Assembly: GCA_014240375.1 (NCBI GenBank)
Contig: JAAZXB010000006.1
Coordinates: forward strand, 108,848-172,847
DNA: 64,000 nucleotides
From: Planctomycetota bacterium
Lineage (GTDB): Bacteria > Planctomycetota > UBA8108 > UBA1146
Reading direction: 5' to 3'
Shown: in pieces, positions 42,862-51,730 of the stretch
Numbering within the stretch: position 1 is the stretch's first letter
Layout: each line of letters starts with the position of its first letter
Position numbers and translations under genes: made by a program
Notes under the pieces: model-generated
What the model was told of the DNA's origin: nothing
Seen by the model: only the letters and a program-made list of their open reading frames with translations
Databases searched by the model: none

Positions 42862-43491
42862 ATGGTGAATGAACAGACAGATCTGGCCCCCGATCAGGAT
42901 TCTAGTGGGAACCCCAGTGAAGAAACAAACGAGGATGAAACCCAGATGAATCATCAGTCCACTCCATCGGAGGACCCAACAGGAACGGATCTGGATGCGA
43001 CACAACAAGACGCATCCGAACTGGACCGTGTCCCTGAGGAGAACCAGGAATTTCTCGTCGAGCAGGTGCAACGTGCTCGAGCTGAACTCGAAAACTTCCG
43101 GCGACGCACGCTGGAAGAGCGTGCGTTGGTTCGCAAGAGGACCATTGCCGAGGTATTCCGTACCTTCTTGCCTCTGCTCGATGGATTGTCGGCGGCACTG
43201 AAGGTGGAATCGGATGACGCCGATGGAACGGACGGGATCCGTGATGGCCTGAGATTGATCCATGGAAACCTCGATGGCATTCTCGATCAACTCGGTATCG
43301 AAGCGGTGACCTCCGTGGGTGCTGATTTTGACCCTGAAGTTCACGAAGCGATGCTCCAGGTCGATCATCCGGATGCTCGAAATGGTGAGGTGGTCGAAGA
43401 AGTCGAACGAGGCTATCGATTTGGCGATCATCTGATTCGTGCTGCCAGGGTGATCGTGAGTCGTACTGCCCAAGCACCTGAAGGAGCTTGA
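42862..43491 (+). CDS. grpE: Nucleotide exchange factor GrpE
   Basis: GrpE exchanges ADP for ATP on DnaK. The 209-residue protein has an acidic disordered start of about 55 residues, a long helix (VEQVQRARAELENFRRRTLE) and the C-terminal beta domain with FDPEVHEAMLQVDHPD and VERGYRFGDHLIRAARVIVS, the GrpE signature. ATG 42862 follows GAAGAGG. The order dnaJ-grpE with groEL upstream is a compact chaperone operon. Confidence 0.95.
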   Translation: MVNEQTDLAPDQDSSGNPSEETNEDETQMNHQSTPSEDPTGTDLDATQQDASELDRVPEENQEFLVEQVQRARAELENFRRRTLEERALVRKRTIAEVFRTFLPLLDGLSAALKVESDDADGTDGIRDGLRLIHGNLDGILDQLGIEAVTSVGADFDPEVHEAMLQVDHPDARNGEVVEEVERGYRFGDHLIRAARVIVSRTAQAPEGA

Positions 43492-43492
43492 G

Positions 43493-43786
43493 ATGCCTAC
43501 CTATGATTATCTCTGCGACGGGTGTGGACATGGTTTCGAGTTGTTTCAAAAGGTCGATGAGAAGTTGAAAAAGACCTGCCCCGAATGTGGGAAGAAGCAA
43601 CTTCGTCGGTTGATCGGTGCCGGAGGTGGGATCATCTTCAAGGGCAGCGGTTTTTACGAGACCGATTATCGCAGTTCCGATTACAAGAAGCGCCAGAAGG
43701 AAGATTCAGCCCCTTCACCGAAGGATACCGAGAAAAAGAGTGACACCACGAAGCCGGCCAAGAGCAAGGACGGATCGACGTCTTGA
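43493..43786 (+). CDS. FmdB-family zinc-ribbon protein
   Basis: The 97-residue protein begins PTYDYLCDGCGHGFELFQK and then KTCPECGKKQLRRLIG, two CxxCG knuckles of the FmdB regulatory family, followed by GGGIIFKGSGFYETDYR. The C-terminal 35 residues are Lys/Ser-rich and disordered. Its role in the family is not established; it starts one base after grpE and overlaps yacG, so it is co-translated with the chaperone genes. Confidence 0.9.
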   Translation: MPTYDYLCDGCGHGFELFQKVDEKLKKTCPECGKKQLRRLIGAGGGIIFKGSGFYETDYRSSDYKKRQKEDSAPSPKDTEKKSDTTKPAKSKDGSTS

Positions 43787-43989
43787 CCCCATCCACCTTG
43801 TGCCCCGTCTGCAAGGATCCGGCCTCTCCGGTGACCACAGTTTCAGATTCTTTCCCCTTCTGTAGTGACCGCTGTCGCGACCGAGATCTTGGCGGCTGGC
43901 TTCGGAATCAGTACAAGATCGGTTCTAGGCCGGTGGAATCGGACGATTTTGCCGATGGGCTCGGTTCCGAGCCAGAGATCGAACCGTAG
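43783..43989 (+). CDS. yacG: DNA gyrase inhibitor YacG (zinc-binding)
   Basis: YacG is a small zinc protein that binds GyrB and inhibits gyrase in E. coli. The 68-residue protein has the C4 set Cys7, Cys10, Cys27 and Cys31 (CPVC..FCSDRC) followed by RDLGGWLRNQYKIG, which matches the family. It starts at TTG 43783 and overlaps the FmdB-type gene by TTGA. It is the last gene before the terminator at 44082. Confidence 0.9.
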   Translation: MTPSTLCPVCKDPASPVTTVSDSFPFCSDRCRDRDLGGWLRNQYKIGSRPVESDDFADGLGSEPEIEP

Positions 43990-44050
43990 AGTTCGGATCG
44001 GAGATTCCACCCGCTGGCGGGGCTCAATTGCTGGAGCCACCTCTGCACAG

Positions 44051-44063
44051 GTGAACAGTTCAC
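44051..44063. other. Perfect 13-bp palindrome
   Basis: GTGAACAGTTCAC is a perfect 6+1+6 inverted repeat in the gap between yacG and the terminator. It may be a protein-binding site or part of the transcript end. Its role is unknown. Confidence 0.35.
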
Positions 44064-44081
44064 GAGCATGACAGCAGCAAA

Positions 44082-44120
44082 AAAAGAGGTGCGTGGGAGT
44101 CTTTCCCACGCACCTCTTTT
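44082..44120. terminator. Strong bidirectional intrinsic terminator
   Basis: AAAAGAGGTGCGTGGGA at 44082-44098 pairs perfectly with 44104-44120 (17 bp) around a 5-base loop. The stem ends in TTTT on the plus strand, and the A-run before it gives TTTTTTT on the minus strand. It separates the plus-strand chaperone operon from the convergent prepilin-like gene and would stop transcription from both sides. Confidence 0.92.
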
Positions 44121-44148
44121 GCATCTGCGAAGCAACCAGAATCAGTGG

Positions 44149-44769
44149 CTAACTGCCACCTTCCTGCCCGACCAAATTCTTTGGTAATGCTTCGCCCTCA
44201 GCCAACTCCGATTCTTCAAGTTTCTTCACCGAACTGTCGGCGTAGACGACGATGATGAAACCGTCATGGTTTTCATCGATGTCATTTTCCTTGTCGACGA
44301 TGGAGTCGTCACAGCCGAGGATGGTTCCAGAATCGGTGGCCGCCTTGGTCTTCTTTCCCAACCAGGCGTAGGAGTTCGAGTATTCATCGAGGACGAAATC
44401 GCCATCGCTGTCCTTCTCGGCTCGCTCGTCCGTCGATGAGGGACAGATGAAAACTTCTGGACTCAACCCCGAACCCGCATTGGAATTGACCAACACGTTC
44501 AGGGACTCATATGCGGGCGGCGTCTTTCCCTTGGCGACCGGGAAGAATCGCTTGTCGAGGGAATAGGCGATGGCCGCTTGCCCGATGTTCTTCAGGTTGT
44601 TAGTGCAACTGACCTCGTCCCCTTTTTTCAGGGCGGTCAAAATGTTCCCCGAAAATAGTGCAGCCAGGGTTCCAATGATCGCAATCACTACGAGGAGTTC
44701 GACCAGGGTAAAACCCTCAGATCTGGCTCGATCTCGCGAGGTCTTCTCGTGAGAAGCCTTGTATCTCAT
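44149..44769 (-). CDS. Prepilin-like protein (type II secretion/type IV pilin head)
   Basis: The 206-residue protein has a short basic leader, then the peptidase cleavage site G19/F20 and the hydrophobic head FTLVELLVVIAIIGTLAALF with Glu at position 5 of the mature part (residue 24). The remainder (NNLKNIGQAAIAYSLDKRFF, then an Asp/Glu-rich segment, FIIVVYADSSVKKL) resembles the planctomycete pseudopilins with GspG-like heads. ATG 44769 follows GGAAGGAG at 9 bases; ATG 44778 is too close to it. No pilus assembly genes are nearby. Confidence 0.9.
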   Translation of the reverse strand: MRYKASHEKTSRDRARSEGFTLVELLVVIAIIGTLAALFSGNILTALKKGDEVSCTNNLKNIGQAAIAYSLDKRFFPVAKGKTPPAYESLNVLVNSNAGSGLSPEVFICPSSTDERAEKDSDGDFVLDEYSNSYAWLGKKTKAATDSGTILGCDDSIVDKENDIDENHDGFIIVVYADSSVKKLEESELAEGEALPKNLVGQEGGS

Positions 44770-45186
44770 ATCTCGCATCTCCTTCCGGCATGGGGCGTGG
44801 GATCCTGTTGGGAATCTGGAGGTACCCGGCGGAAGACTCCCTGGCAAGGATTGCCTGCGGGTCCGTCGAGATCCTCCAGGGCTCTGGGACGCCCCTGGTG
44901 ACATCATAAGGTGCAAGAAGTGGATTTGCCAGTGCTCGGGTCCGTTGACACCCTGGATGGTGGGTTGCTATGATCTCTCCTTGCTCCTTGAGGGTCTGAT
45001 CCTGGCGACTGGGGTCGGGATCCAGGAGGTGCAACCTCGGAAAGATCTCGATCTCGGTCGAGCATGGAATAGAACATCTGGAGTGGATTGCGTTTCATCT
45101 CATCCCCCATGGCGGGGGAGCGGCAGGAACTTGCGAGAAACTCACGGACTCACAAGACTCACGGATTCACTCGGGGAGGCGAAAGC
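44770..45186. other. 417-base divergent intergenic region
   Basis: No gene or RNA was recognised. The stretch lies between the divergent prepilin-like gene and the secreted protein at 45187 and should contain promoters for both, but no clear -35/-10 pair stands out. Short CTCACGGA-type repeats occur just before 45187 (GACTCACAAGACTCACGGATTC region). Confidence 0.4.
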
Positions 45187-45924
45187 ATGATCAATGTGGA
45201 ATGTCGGCGTGATTTGATGAATCCCTGCCGCTTTGGTGGAGCGTTGCTGCTCCTGCTTCTGGTTGGAAGCCTCGGAGGATTCAACGGAGGATTCAACGGA
45301 GGATTCAACGGAGGATTCAACGCTGCTGAGGCTCAGGACGATCCAGGAATCGCCCGCCTCGAGATGAAGTTCGAGCGCCCGCGCCAGATCACCGTATTCG
45401 GTGGTAAGGGGCATGACCTGCGCGCCGATGGAGTTCCTGGATCGGGACGAACCTACTGGTACTTACCCTACACCATCGAGAACAAGAGCGGACTCGACGC
45501 GTCCTTCCATCTCTCGCTGACGGCGAGCTCCGACAAGAATCGTCGCTACTGCGACATCGCCTTGCCGTGGGTCGAAAAAGCGGTCGAGCGCAGGGAGCGG
45601 AAGCCGCTCTTTTCCCGGGTGGACATGCTCAAGAAGAGTGGAGCCGGTGAACTGGGAATCGACTTTCCCGCCGGTGAAAAGCGCGAGTGTGTCGCCTTGT
45701 TCAATGCCATCGATCCGGAAGCGGACCATATCGTCATCGATGTCCATGGATTGGTCGACGATATCGAGGTCGAGGAGTTGCCTGATAATGGCTTGAGACT
45801 GACAGAGAGAGTCTTGAGATTGGAATTCCATCGCCCAGGCGACGAGTTCTACACCGCCATGGACTCTTTTCAGTTCACAAAGAAATCCTGGGTGAATGTG
45901 ACTCATGAGTTTCCAGGATCCTAG
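45187..45924 (+). CDS. Secreted protein of unknown function with GGFN repeats
   Basis: ATG 45187 follows GGGGAGGCG. The 245-residue protein has a basic start, a hydrophobic signal core (GGALLLLLLVGSLGG), four tandem GGFN units and then AAEAQDD, a likely cleavage region. The mature part is a single beta-rich domain (RTYWYLPYTIENKSGLDASF, KRECVALFNAIDPEADHIVI) typical of a soluble periplasmic or surface protein. No family was recognised. The next gene starts shortly after, so they may be co-transcribed. Confidence 0.75.
   Translation: MINVECRRDLMNPCRFGGALLLLLLVGSLGGFNGGFNGGFNGGFNAAEAQDDPGIARLEMKFERPRQITVFGGKGHDLRADGVPGSGRTYWYLPYTIENKSGLDASFHLSLTASSDKNRRYCDIALPWVEKAVERRERKPLFSRVDMLKKSGAGELGIDFPAGEKRECVALFNAIDPEADHIVIDVHGLVDDIEVEELPDNGLRLTERVLRLEFHRPGDEFYTAMDSFQFTKKSWVNVTHEFPGS
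45274..45321. repeat. Four exact copies of a 12-bp coding repeat
   Basis: GGAGGATTCAAC is repeated four times without change and encodes GGFN at the end of the signal-peptide hydrophobic core. Exact identity suggests recent slippage, and copy number may vary between strains. Confidence 0.95.
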
Positions 45925-45964
45925 GGGTCTGGCATCGATGGACTCCGATAGGGGGAGAGCCGCA

Positions 45965-46219
45965 GTGACCGCGGATCATCGCGATTTCCTGCAGGGGCTC
46001 TCGAAGGAGGAGCGAACCCTCCTGATCATACGTGAGCAACTCTACGAGGGGTCCTGGACAGAGATGACGTCAGACCTTGAGGCGCGCCTTGGCAAGGGAC
46101 CTCATGTGTTTAATCTTTCAGAAACGATAGAAGCGGACATCGCTCGAATCCACAAGTTGATCGAGTACGAATTACAACATGATATCGACCTCGGGGAATA
46201 CCTTGAGGATCACCAGTAG
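45965..46219 (+). CDS. Small conserved-looking helical protein of unknown function
   Basis: GTG 45965 follows GGGGGAG at 8 bases, better than ATG 45905 or 45938, and gives 84 residues. The sequence is helical and charged: LSKEERTLLIIREQLYEGSW, then MTSDLEARLGKG and a C-terminal IHKLIEYELQHDIDLGEYL. No membrane segment or cysteines occur. No family is recognised. It sits between two exported-protein genes. Confidence 0.65.
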   Translation: MTADHRDFLQGLSKEERTLLIIREQLYEGSWTEMTSDLEARLGKGPHVFNLSETIEADIARIHKLIEYELQHDIDLGEYLEDHQ

Positions 46220-46297
46220 CAGGGTCCCGGCCAGCACAATCGATGCAGCAAGTCGTTTGTGCAACAGTCGAGGAACCGGAACGGGAGTACCGAGCGA

Positions 46298-47515
46298 ATG
46301 AACTCGCGATCTAACCTGGCCACATTGGCCTGCATCTTCATGCTGACACTGACATTACTGATCCAAGGTTGTGGCTCTCCGACGATTCGTCAAACCACTT
46401 CTGGTGGCGAGGCCAACACTTCGACAGCGGTTTCTCGTGGTGCCGCCGATGCCGATGGCTTGAGCACCGCGGACCTCAGGCCATTGGGAGTGCAACTGGA
46501 CTGGAGTTACCATCATCCACAGAAGATCGATCAGGCCTTCAGTGCCAACGGTAACCTCTACATCGTTTCCGCTGCGGGCAAGCGGAGTTATCACCTGATC
46601 AAGATCGATGGCACCTCAGGACTTCCCACCTGGACCTATCCGCTCCAGGTGCCACTAGAATTTGCTCCTTCGGTATTTGTTTACCCCAAGGAGCTTCGGG
46701 CAGAGAACCCGGATGAACTCTTCATCGTTGAGCGAGGGATGGTTCATTGCGTCGACGACCAGTACGGTGCCCGCAATTACCGGATTCCGTGCAACTTTCC
46801 CATCTCTACCTCGGTGGTGCCCGGAATCGATAACCTGATCGTGGGTGGCTACGATTTCCGTATCTACGGACTTTCCAAGAAGGAAAAGTTCGTTGCATGG
46901 ACCTATCTCACCAATGGAGCGATCAGTGCAGCCCCCATCAATTTCGCGGGCCGAAGTTATGTCGGCAGTGAAGATGGTAATCTCTATGCCCTCAAGCAGG
47001 GCAATGGATTCTCCAAGGGGGGCAGTTGGAATTTTGAGACTCAGCAGGCGATCGAGGCGGCGGCCACCGTGGACGACGATCGGATCTACTTCGGTTCTCG
47101 AGACACCAAGATGTACTGCCTGACCGATGGTGGCGATGAAGCCTATCTCAATTGGCAGAGCAATCTCGCACTTCCGGTGTTTAGCAGCCCCGTAGTGAGC
47201 GGGAACTCACTGTTTGTCACGCTCAATGACAACCGCAACAGCGATGCTCCGGTCATGGCACTGGCCTGCCTCGACACCGCAGATGGTGCAGAGAAATGGC
47301 GCCAAGAAGGATACTCGGAGATCCTGAGCAGCAATCGTACTCAGGTCTGGGTGACCGACGAGAATCATAAGTTGACCGCTCTCAACATTTCCGATGGGTC
47401 GATTCGCTGGGCCTTCGATTGCCCCGCTTCGATTGCGGTTCTGGGGTACGACGAAGATTCAGCAGCCATCGTTAACGAGGACGGACTGGTGCAGAGCATC
47501 TCGAACCATCGCTGA
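46298..47515 (+). CDS. PQQ-type beta-propeller lipoprotein
   Basis: The 405-residue protein has a lipoprotein signal: SRSNLATLACIFMLTLTLLI followed by the lipobox LIQGC, with Cys as the probable lipid anchor. The mature part is a beta-propeller built of PQQ-like blades (NLYIVSAAGKRSYHLIKIDG, SYVGSEDGNLYALKQGNG, RIYFGSRDTKMYCLTDGG, TALNISDGSIRWAFDCP). This resembles BamB and other propeller scaffolds; cofactor binding is not supported by sequence. The gene stands alone, with a 92-base gap to the convergent tilS. Confidence 0.85.
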   Translation: MNSRSNLATLACIFMLTLTLLIQGCGSPTIRQTTSGGEANTSTAVSRGAADADGLSTADLRPLGVQLDWSYHHPQKIDQAFSANGNLYIVSAAGKRSYHLIKIDGTSGLPTWTYPLQVPLEFAPSVFVYPKELRAENPDELFIVERGMVHCVDDQYGARNYRIPCNFPISTSVVPGIDNLIVGGYDFRIYGLSKKEKFVAWTYLTNGAISAAPINFAGRSYVGSEDGNLYALKQGNGFSKGGSWNFETQQAIEAAATVDDDRIYFGSRDTKMYCLTDGGDEAYLNWQSNLALPVFSSPVVSGNSLFVTLNDNRNSDAPVMALACLDTADGAEKWRQEGYSEILSSNRTQVWVTDENHKLTALNISDGSIRWAFDCPASIAVLGYDEDSAAIVNEDGLVQSISNHR

Positions 47516-47607
47516 TCAAGTTCAGTGCCTTCGAATTGATCGGAGTACTGACGCCCTCGCCACAGAATTAGAGATCCACACGGCCGCTTTGGTCTTGTGG
47601 ATCTTTT

Positions 47608-49068
47608 TCATCCGGTGTGAGTGGGTCGCAGATCTACTTCGCTAGCCGAGGGAGGTTGTAGGGGCGACTCTGTTCGAGGAGTCAGGACTCGCAACAGGTG
47701 GTAGGACAGTTCCAACTCCGTTGCTGACTCTGCTGCGGTGAGAGCCACCGGTGCCATCGATCGAAGTGGGTCGAGGTCTTGACCGGCAAACCACAGGCGA
47801 TTTTTCGAAGCGTCGAACACCAGTGGCCAGTGTCGCCGAAGTCGTGGTGGAACCCCCTGGCATCGCAGTGTCTCCTCGACGGTGGTCTGACGCCCAGGCA
47901 CTTTTTCCCCCGCTTGTGGGGTCCGTAATGTCAGTGAAGTTTCGACCAGCGATTGCCAGCGGATACCGCCGTGAACCTGGCTCGATCCCGGTTCGATCTG
48001 ACAAGGTAGGGCCGGGACAGGGTCCACTTCTTCGGCACAGGGTGGAGAGTCGTGGTTCGCGGTCGGATCGGGTCCGATATGGAGCCAACCACCGCAACGG
48101 ATCGCGACACGTGCTCCTGGCAAGGCCACCATTGCCGATCTCGACTCGCCGTTGGCGAGTCGCACCAGCGACTGGAGGTGTTCCCTGCGCAGCCCTCCCT
48201 CTTCACCACAGCCGAGGATCACGGCCTGGCGCAATAGATCGGCCAGCTCTGGTCCTTCGAACTGTTGCCAGCACTGTCGAGGAAGCGAGATGCGAGGGGG
48301 GGAGAGGTGGACCTGCTGCAGTGCCTGATCGATCCGCTTACTCTCGACCGTCCAGCGAGCCCTCGCCTCTTCTGACAGTCCTAGCAGGTGTGAGACCAGA
48401 TCGGGATTTTCGAGCTGTAGTGCTGGAATCAGATCGAGGCGAATTCGGTTTCGCCTGAAGGCCCTCGATCGGTTACTCAGATCCTCGTTGCCATCCATCT
48501 CCAGCGGCTTCAGGTACTCCTCGATTTGGTTTCGACGGATGGACAGTAGCGGACGAGCGATGGTGATCTGACTCGATTCGATGATGGACAGCGGTTCCAT
48601 TCCTCGTAGGCCCCGGAGACCACAGCCTCGGAGCAAGTTTCCGATGACCGTCTCCGCCTGATCATCTCCATGGTGCCCGGTGAGTACTATCGAAGTGGAT
48701 CGGCTGCGACACAACTCAGCGAATCGTCGTCTGCGGGTGTCCCTCCCTGCAGTTTCGATCGAGGTACCCTCGTTTTGGGCGGAGGATTCGATCGACTCCG
48801 ACACCAGATGAAGAGGCACTCCCAGGTGAGCACAGATCCTTGCACAGTGACGAGCATCTCGGTCTGCTTCATCTCCACGGAGTCCATGATGGACATGAAG
48901 AGCCTCCGGTTTGGGCCGGTCACTGGAGCCACTGGACCACTGAGAGCAGGAGTGCAGTAGCGCTACCGAGTCTGGCCCGCCAGAGAGTGCCACGATGTAG
49001 CGTGGCACGTCGATCGGCAGATGGCGTGAGAGGAAGGAGTGGACCGTGGTCGACAGTGAAGTGGTCAC
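47608..49068 (-). CDS. tilS: tRNA(Ile)-lysidine synthase
   Basis: TilS modifies C34 of the CAU-anticodon tRNA-Ile to lysidine, so that it reads AUA. The protein has the PP-loop ALSGGPDSVALLH near residue 28, HVHHGLRGDEADRDA and TGHHGDDQAETVIGNLLRG, all TilS-specific. The C-terminal domain (TLRTPQAGEKV, RLRRHWPLVFD, LWFAGQDLD) is also recognisable. GTG 49068 follows AGGAG and gives 486 residues; the open frame upstream to 49260 is within the convergent-side overlap of the TonB-like gene and looks spurious. Confidence 0.93.
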   Translation of the reverse strand: MTTSLSTTVHSFLSRHLPIDVPRYIVALSGGPDSVALLHSCSQWSSGSSDRPKPEALHVHHGLRGDEADRDARHCARICAHLGVPLHLVSESIESSAQNEGTSIETAGRDTRRRRFAELCRSRSTSIVLTGHHGDDQAETVIGNLLRGCGLRGLRGMEPLSIIESSQITIARPLLSIRRNQIEEYLKPLEMDGNEDLSNRSRAFRRNRIRLDLIPALQLENPDLVSHLLGLSEEARARWTVESKRIDQALQQVHLSPPRISLPRQCWQQFEGPELADLLRQAVILGCGEEGGLRREHLQSLVRLANGESRSAMVALPGARVAIRCGGWLHIGPDPTANHDSPPCAEEVDPVPALPCQIEPGSSQVHGGIRWQSLVETSLTLRTPQAGEKVPGRQTTVEETLRCQGVPPRLRRHWPLVFDASKNRLWFAGQDLDPLRSMAPVALTAAESATELELSYHLLRVLTPRTESPLQPPSASEVDLRPTHTG

Positions 49069-49070
49069 GA

Positions 49071-49904
49071 TTACTCCAGGAAATCTATACGGAGTTGGAG
49101 GTGGATCGGGGTCGCGACTCCTGCAGGTGGAGCCTTGAGCGGATTGAGCACAGCGATGGCATCGCGAATGGCGAAGGCATCGATCTCCAGTCCCGGAGCC
49201 GGTCGCAAGGAGATGTCGAAAATCCAGCCCTCGGCATCGATCAGGAATCCGAGCAGGCAACTGGCTTCACCGGGTCCATCCGAGATCAGCAGATTTCGCT
49301 GTTGCAGTCGGGAGAGATTCTCGCGCACCTTCTCGCGCACTTCGAGCATCAACCATCGATCTCGGTCATGGTGGGATGAAGCCTGATGCAGTGTCTCTTG
49401 CAGGAGAGAATCGACCCTCTCTCGCTCGGGACCCTTGGTCTGAGGAGGAGCATCTAGTGGTCCTGTCGCTGCAGCAGGGGGGTCGGTCGAGAGTTCAGGG
49501 CGACCGGTGCGCAGGTCATCTTCTTGCAGTGTCGGCGACGGCTCGATCGGTGCCTCTTCTGCTGGCTTCGTTTCCGGTGCACTCGGTTCCGGTGGCTCTA
49601 CTTCCGCGGGTTGCAGTTCGGGTTGCGACGATGGGGGAGCCGTTGCCGGAGGGGGGACCAATTTCGTACTCAAGGAGACTCGCTCGTGGATGGTACTTTC
49701 TCCGGATGCACCTGGTGGAGGGAGAACTAGCAGTGCAGTCAGGTGGATCGCTACCGACAGCAACGCAGCATTCTGGAACAGTACATCTCGCCGGGGAGAG
49801 GGGACGCTTCGTTTCGAGGAAGCAGGAGTGAGTGGTCGGCGCGGGATGCGACTCGAGATTCGCAGGCGAAGGTCATCCAGAATCTCTAGCCACCGACCCA
49901 GCAT
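49071..49904 (-). CDS. TonB-like protein
   Basis: The 277-residue protein has an N-terminal basic region, a membrane helix (NAALLSVAIHLTALLVLPPP), a Pro/Glu-rich spacer (VPPPATAPPSSQPELQP..), and a C-terminal TonB_C-like domain (GEASCLLGFLIDAEGWIFD, LEIDAFAIRDAIAVLNPLKA). Such proteins transmit membrane energy to outer-membrane receptors, but ExbB/ExbD are not nearby, so the partner is unknown. ATG 49904 follows AAGGGG; ATG 49961 overlaps the upstream gene. It ends two bases before tilS. Confidence 0.75.
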   Translation of the reverse strand: MLGRWLEILDDLRLRISSRIPRRPLTPASSKRSVPSPRRDVLFQNAALLSVAIHLTALLVLPPPGASGESTIHERVSLSTKLVPPPATAPPSSQPELQPAEVEPPEPSAPETKPAEEAPIEPSPTLQEDDLRTGRPELSTDPPAAATGPLDAPPQTKGPERERVDSLLQETLHQASSHHDRDRWLMLEVREKVRENLSRLQQRNLLISDGPGEASCLLGFLIDAEGWIFDISLRPAPGLEIDAFAIRDAIAVLNPLKAPPAGVATPIHLQLRIDFLE

Positions 49905-49930
49905 CTCGTTCCCCTTCACACGGTTACCGA

Positions 49931-51556
49931 TCAATCTCCGGAGTCGATCCTCCGGATCCATCGCTGTTGCAACTCGTGCAAGGTATCGGTCCCGGTGACG
50001 ATGCTCAAGGATTGCTCCAGGCCATCGGTGGCCAGTTGGTCGAGGATCTCGGGTAGCAGGATGCGGGGAACATCCTCGATGATCATGTCGACCAGTGATC
50101 CACAGGCCGCGCGGAACAGTTCATCCTCGATGCTGACCTTCATCTTGATCAGATGAGAGATCTCCGGCAATCTTCCCAACGAACGGGCTCTGGCCAGCAA
50201 AAACTGATCACGCTGGAGAGCCAGGGTTCCGCGGGATCGGACACAGAGTCCCTCCTCCAGCCAAGGTGGGAGATCTCGAGGCTGACCGAGGATTCGTGGC
50301 AGCCACTGGCGAAACATTTCACGCGGCAGTTGATCCTGGTCGATGAAGGGGTAGTCGGGGACCAGGTGAAGCGATTCCGAGATCACCCGCCCGTAGTGCT
50401 TCTCGCTGATCAGGATGGCGGGGCCACAGGGCAGTCCCAGGGAGTCTCGCATCGTCTCGAGATCGACATGCGGATGGAGTTCCAGCGCTGCCGGCGGACT
50501 GGCAGGGAGACCCCAATCGCGCCAGAGCCGCTCGCTCACCGCCGCCAGCCTCCGTTCGAGGGGGACCACCAGCGGAAGCCCTCCCGCCAGTTCGTCACTG
50601 GCTGCCTGGATCAGTTGCTGTTCGAGCAGCCGCGGATGGATCTGTTCACCGACCAGCTCCTGGACCCGATGGAGATGACGAGATTGGTCGAATCCTGACC
50701 CGTACAGGGCAGCGGCCTCGGCCGCTGCCAGATGGAGGGTGGGATCATCGGGAAGCAGTTCGAATGCAGCATCGAAGGAGAGACCGTGGTGTTGGGCCGC
50801 GCAGTGGACGATGGCACTGCGGGTTCGATTCAACAGGGGCGGCTGCTCGACCACCACTTCGATCAGCAGGGGTGCCGCACCAGCCAGGTCGCCGGCCAGG
50901 TACAATCGTCTGCCCAGTTCCAGTTTGCTCTCGATCAGCGTCTCTTTCCACTTCCAACCCTCGGAAGGAAATCGGTCGAGCAAGGTAGCGATGTGACCGA
51001 TCGCCTCGGCGGGCTGGTCCGATTCGAGAGAGTTGTGAATTGTGGATTCAAACTGACAGAGCAGGGATTCTCCCGCGAGAACTCGGCTTCGAAGGGGAAT
51101 CTCATGAGGATGACTTCCCGGGAGAGAGCAGTACTCATTCCAGAGCACGATGGCTCGTTCCAGCAGGCCTCGATCGAGCAGGGACTCGACTTCACCCAGC
51201 AGGCTCTTGCGGTACAGGGGCAGTATTTCTTGCTGGTGGGGGGAGTGCTGGTATTCCCGGCGAAGGAACCCTATGGCGGAGCCTGGAGTCCCTCGTTCGA
51301 GGCGTCGTACACACTCTTCGATCAGCGTTTTGCGTGGATCGAGACGGAGCACGCTGGAGATCCTGGATCGCCGGATCCAGATCTTTCCCTCGGGCACTTG
51401 CAGGACGATCTGCTGACCATCGTCAGAGAGAATCTTGCCACGCATCACATGGCCATTCTTCAACTGGACCTCATCTGCGAGCAGGTAGCCGCTGGCAGGA
51501 AACGCCATCATCGCCACCAGAGTGGCGATGAAGAGGTGTAGAAGAGTCGATCCCAT
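49931..51556 (-). CDS. Secreted TPR/peptidase-MA-like protein with N-terminal LKNGH module
   Basis: ATG 51556 opens a signal peptide (LLHLFIATLVAMMAFPASG). Next comes a small beta module ADEVQLKNGHVMRGKILSDD, shared with the protein at 62312. About 250 residues of TPR-like helices follow. The C-terminal part (LPREMFRQWLPRI, then LPPWLEEGLCVRSRG) resembles the MA-clan peptidase-like proteins, in which LPxWLxEG follows HExxH. Here no HExxH is present, so it is probably not an active metalloprotease. The start is uncertain, because no strong Shine-Dalgarno sequence precedes it. It is divergent from purB. Confidence 0.7.
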   Translation of the reverse strand: MGSTLLHLFIATLVAMMAFPASGYLLADEVQLKNGHVMRGKILSDDGQQIVLQVPEGKIWIRRSRISSVLRLDPRKTLIEECVRRLERGTPGSAIGFLRREYQHSPHQQEILPLYRKSLLGEVESLLDRGLLERAIVLWNEYCSLPGSHPHEIPLRSRVLAGESLLCQFESTIHNSLESDQPAEAIGHIATLLDRFPSEGWKWKETLIESKLELGRRLYLAGDLAGAAPLLIEVVVEQPPLLNRTRSAIVHCAAQHHGLSFDAAFELLPDDPTLHLAAAEAAALYGSGFDQSRHLHRVQELVGEQIHPRLLEQQLIQAASDELAGGLPLVVPLERRLAAVSERLWRDWGLPASPPAALELHPHVDLETMRDSLGLPCGPAILISEKHYGRVISESLHLVPDYPFIDQDQLPREMFRQWLPRILGQPRDLPPWLEEGLCVRSRGTLALQRDQFLLARARSLGRLPEISHLIKMKVSIEDELFRAACGSLVDMIIEDVPRILLPEILDQLATDGLEQSLSIVTGTDTLHELQQRWIRRIDSGD

Positions 51557-51730
51557 CTTGTGGGAGCAGTTGACGAGGGCATGTCGCAAGGGCGATGATC
51601 CTTTCTCCGGGGGGGCCATGCCCCCGGGATTGCCCTGAAATTGGGTACATTCAGAGGATCGGCATCGAGCAGCAATTTCTGAATACCCGATCTGAGGGAT
51701 CTCCAAGATGGTACGAGAGGCCAGGAAAAC

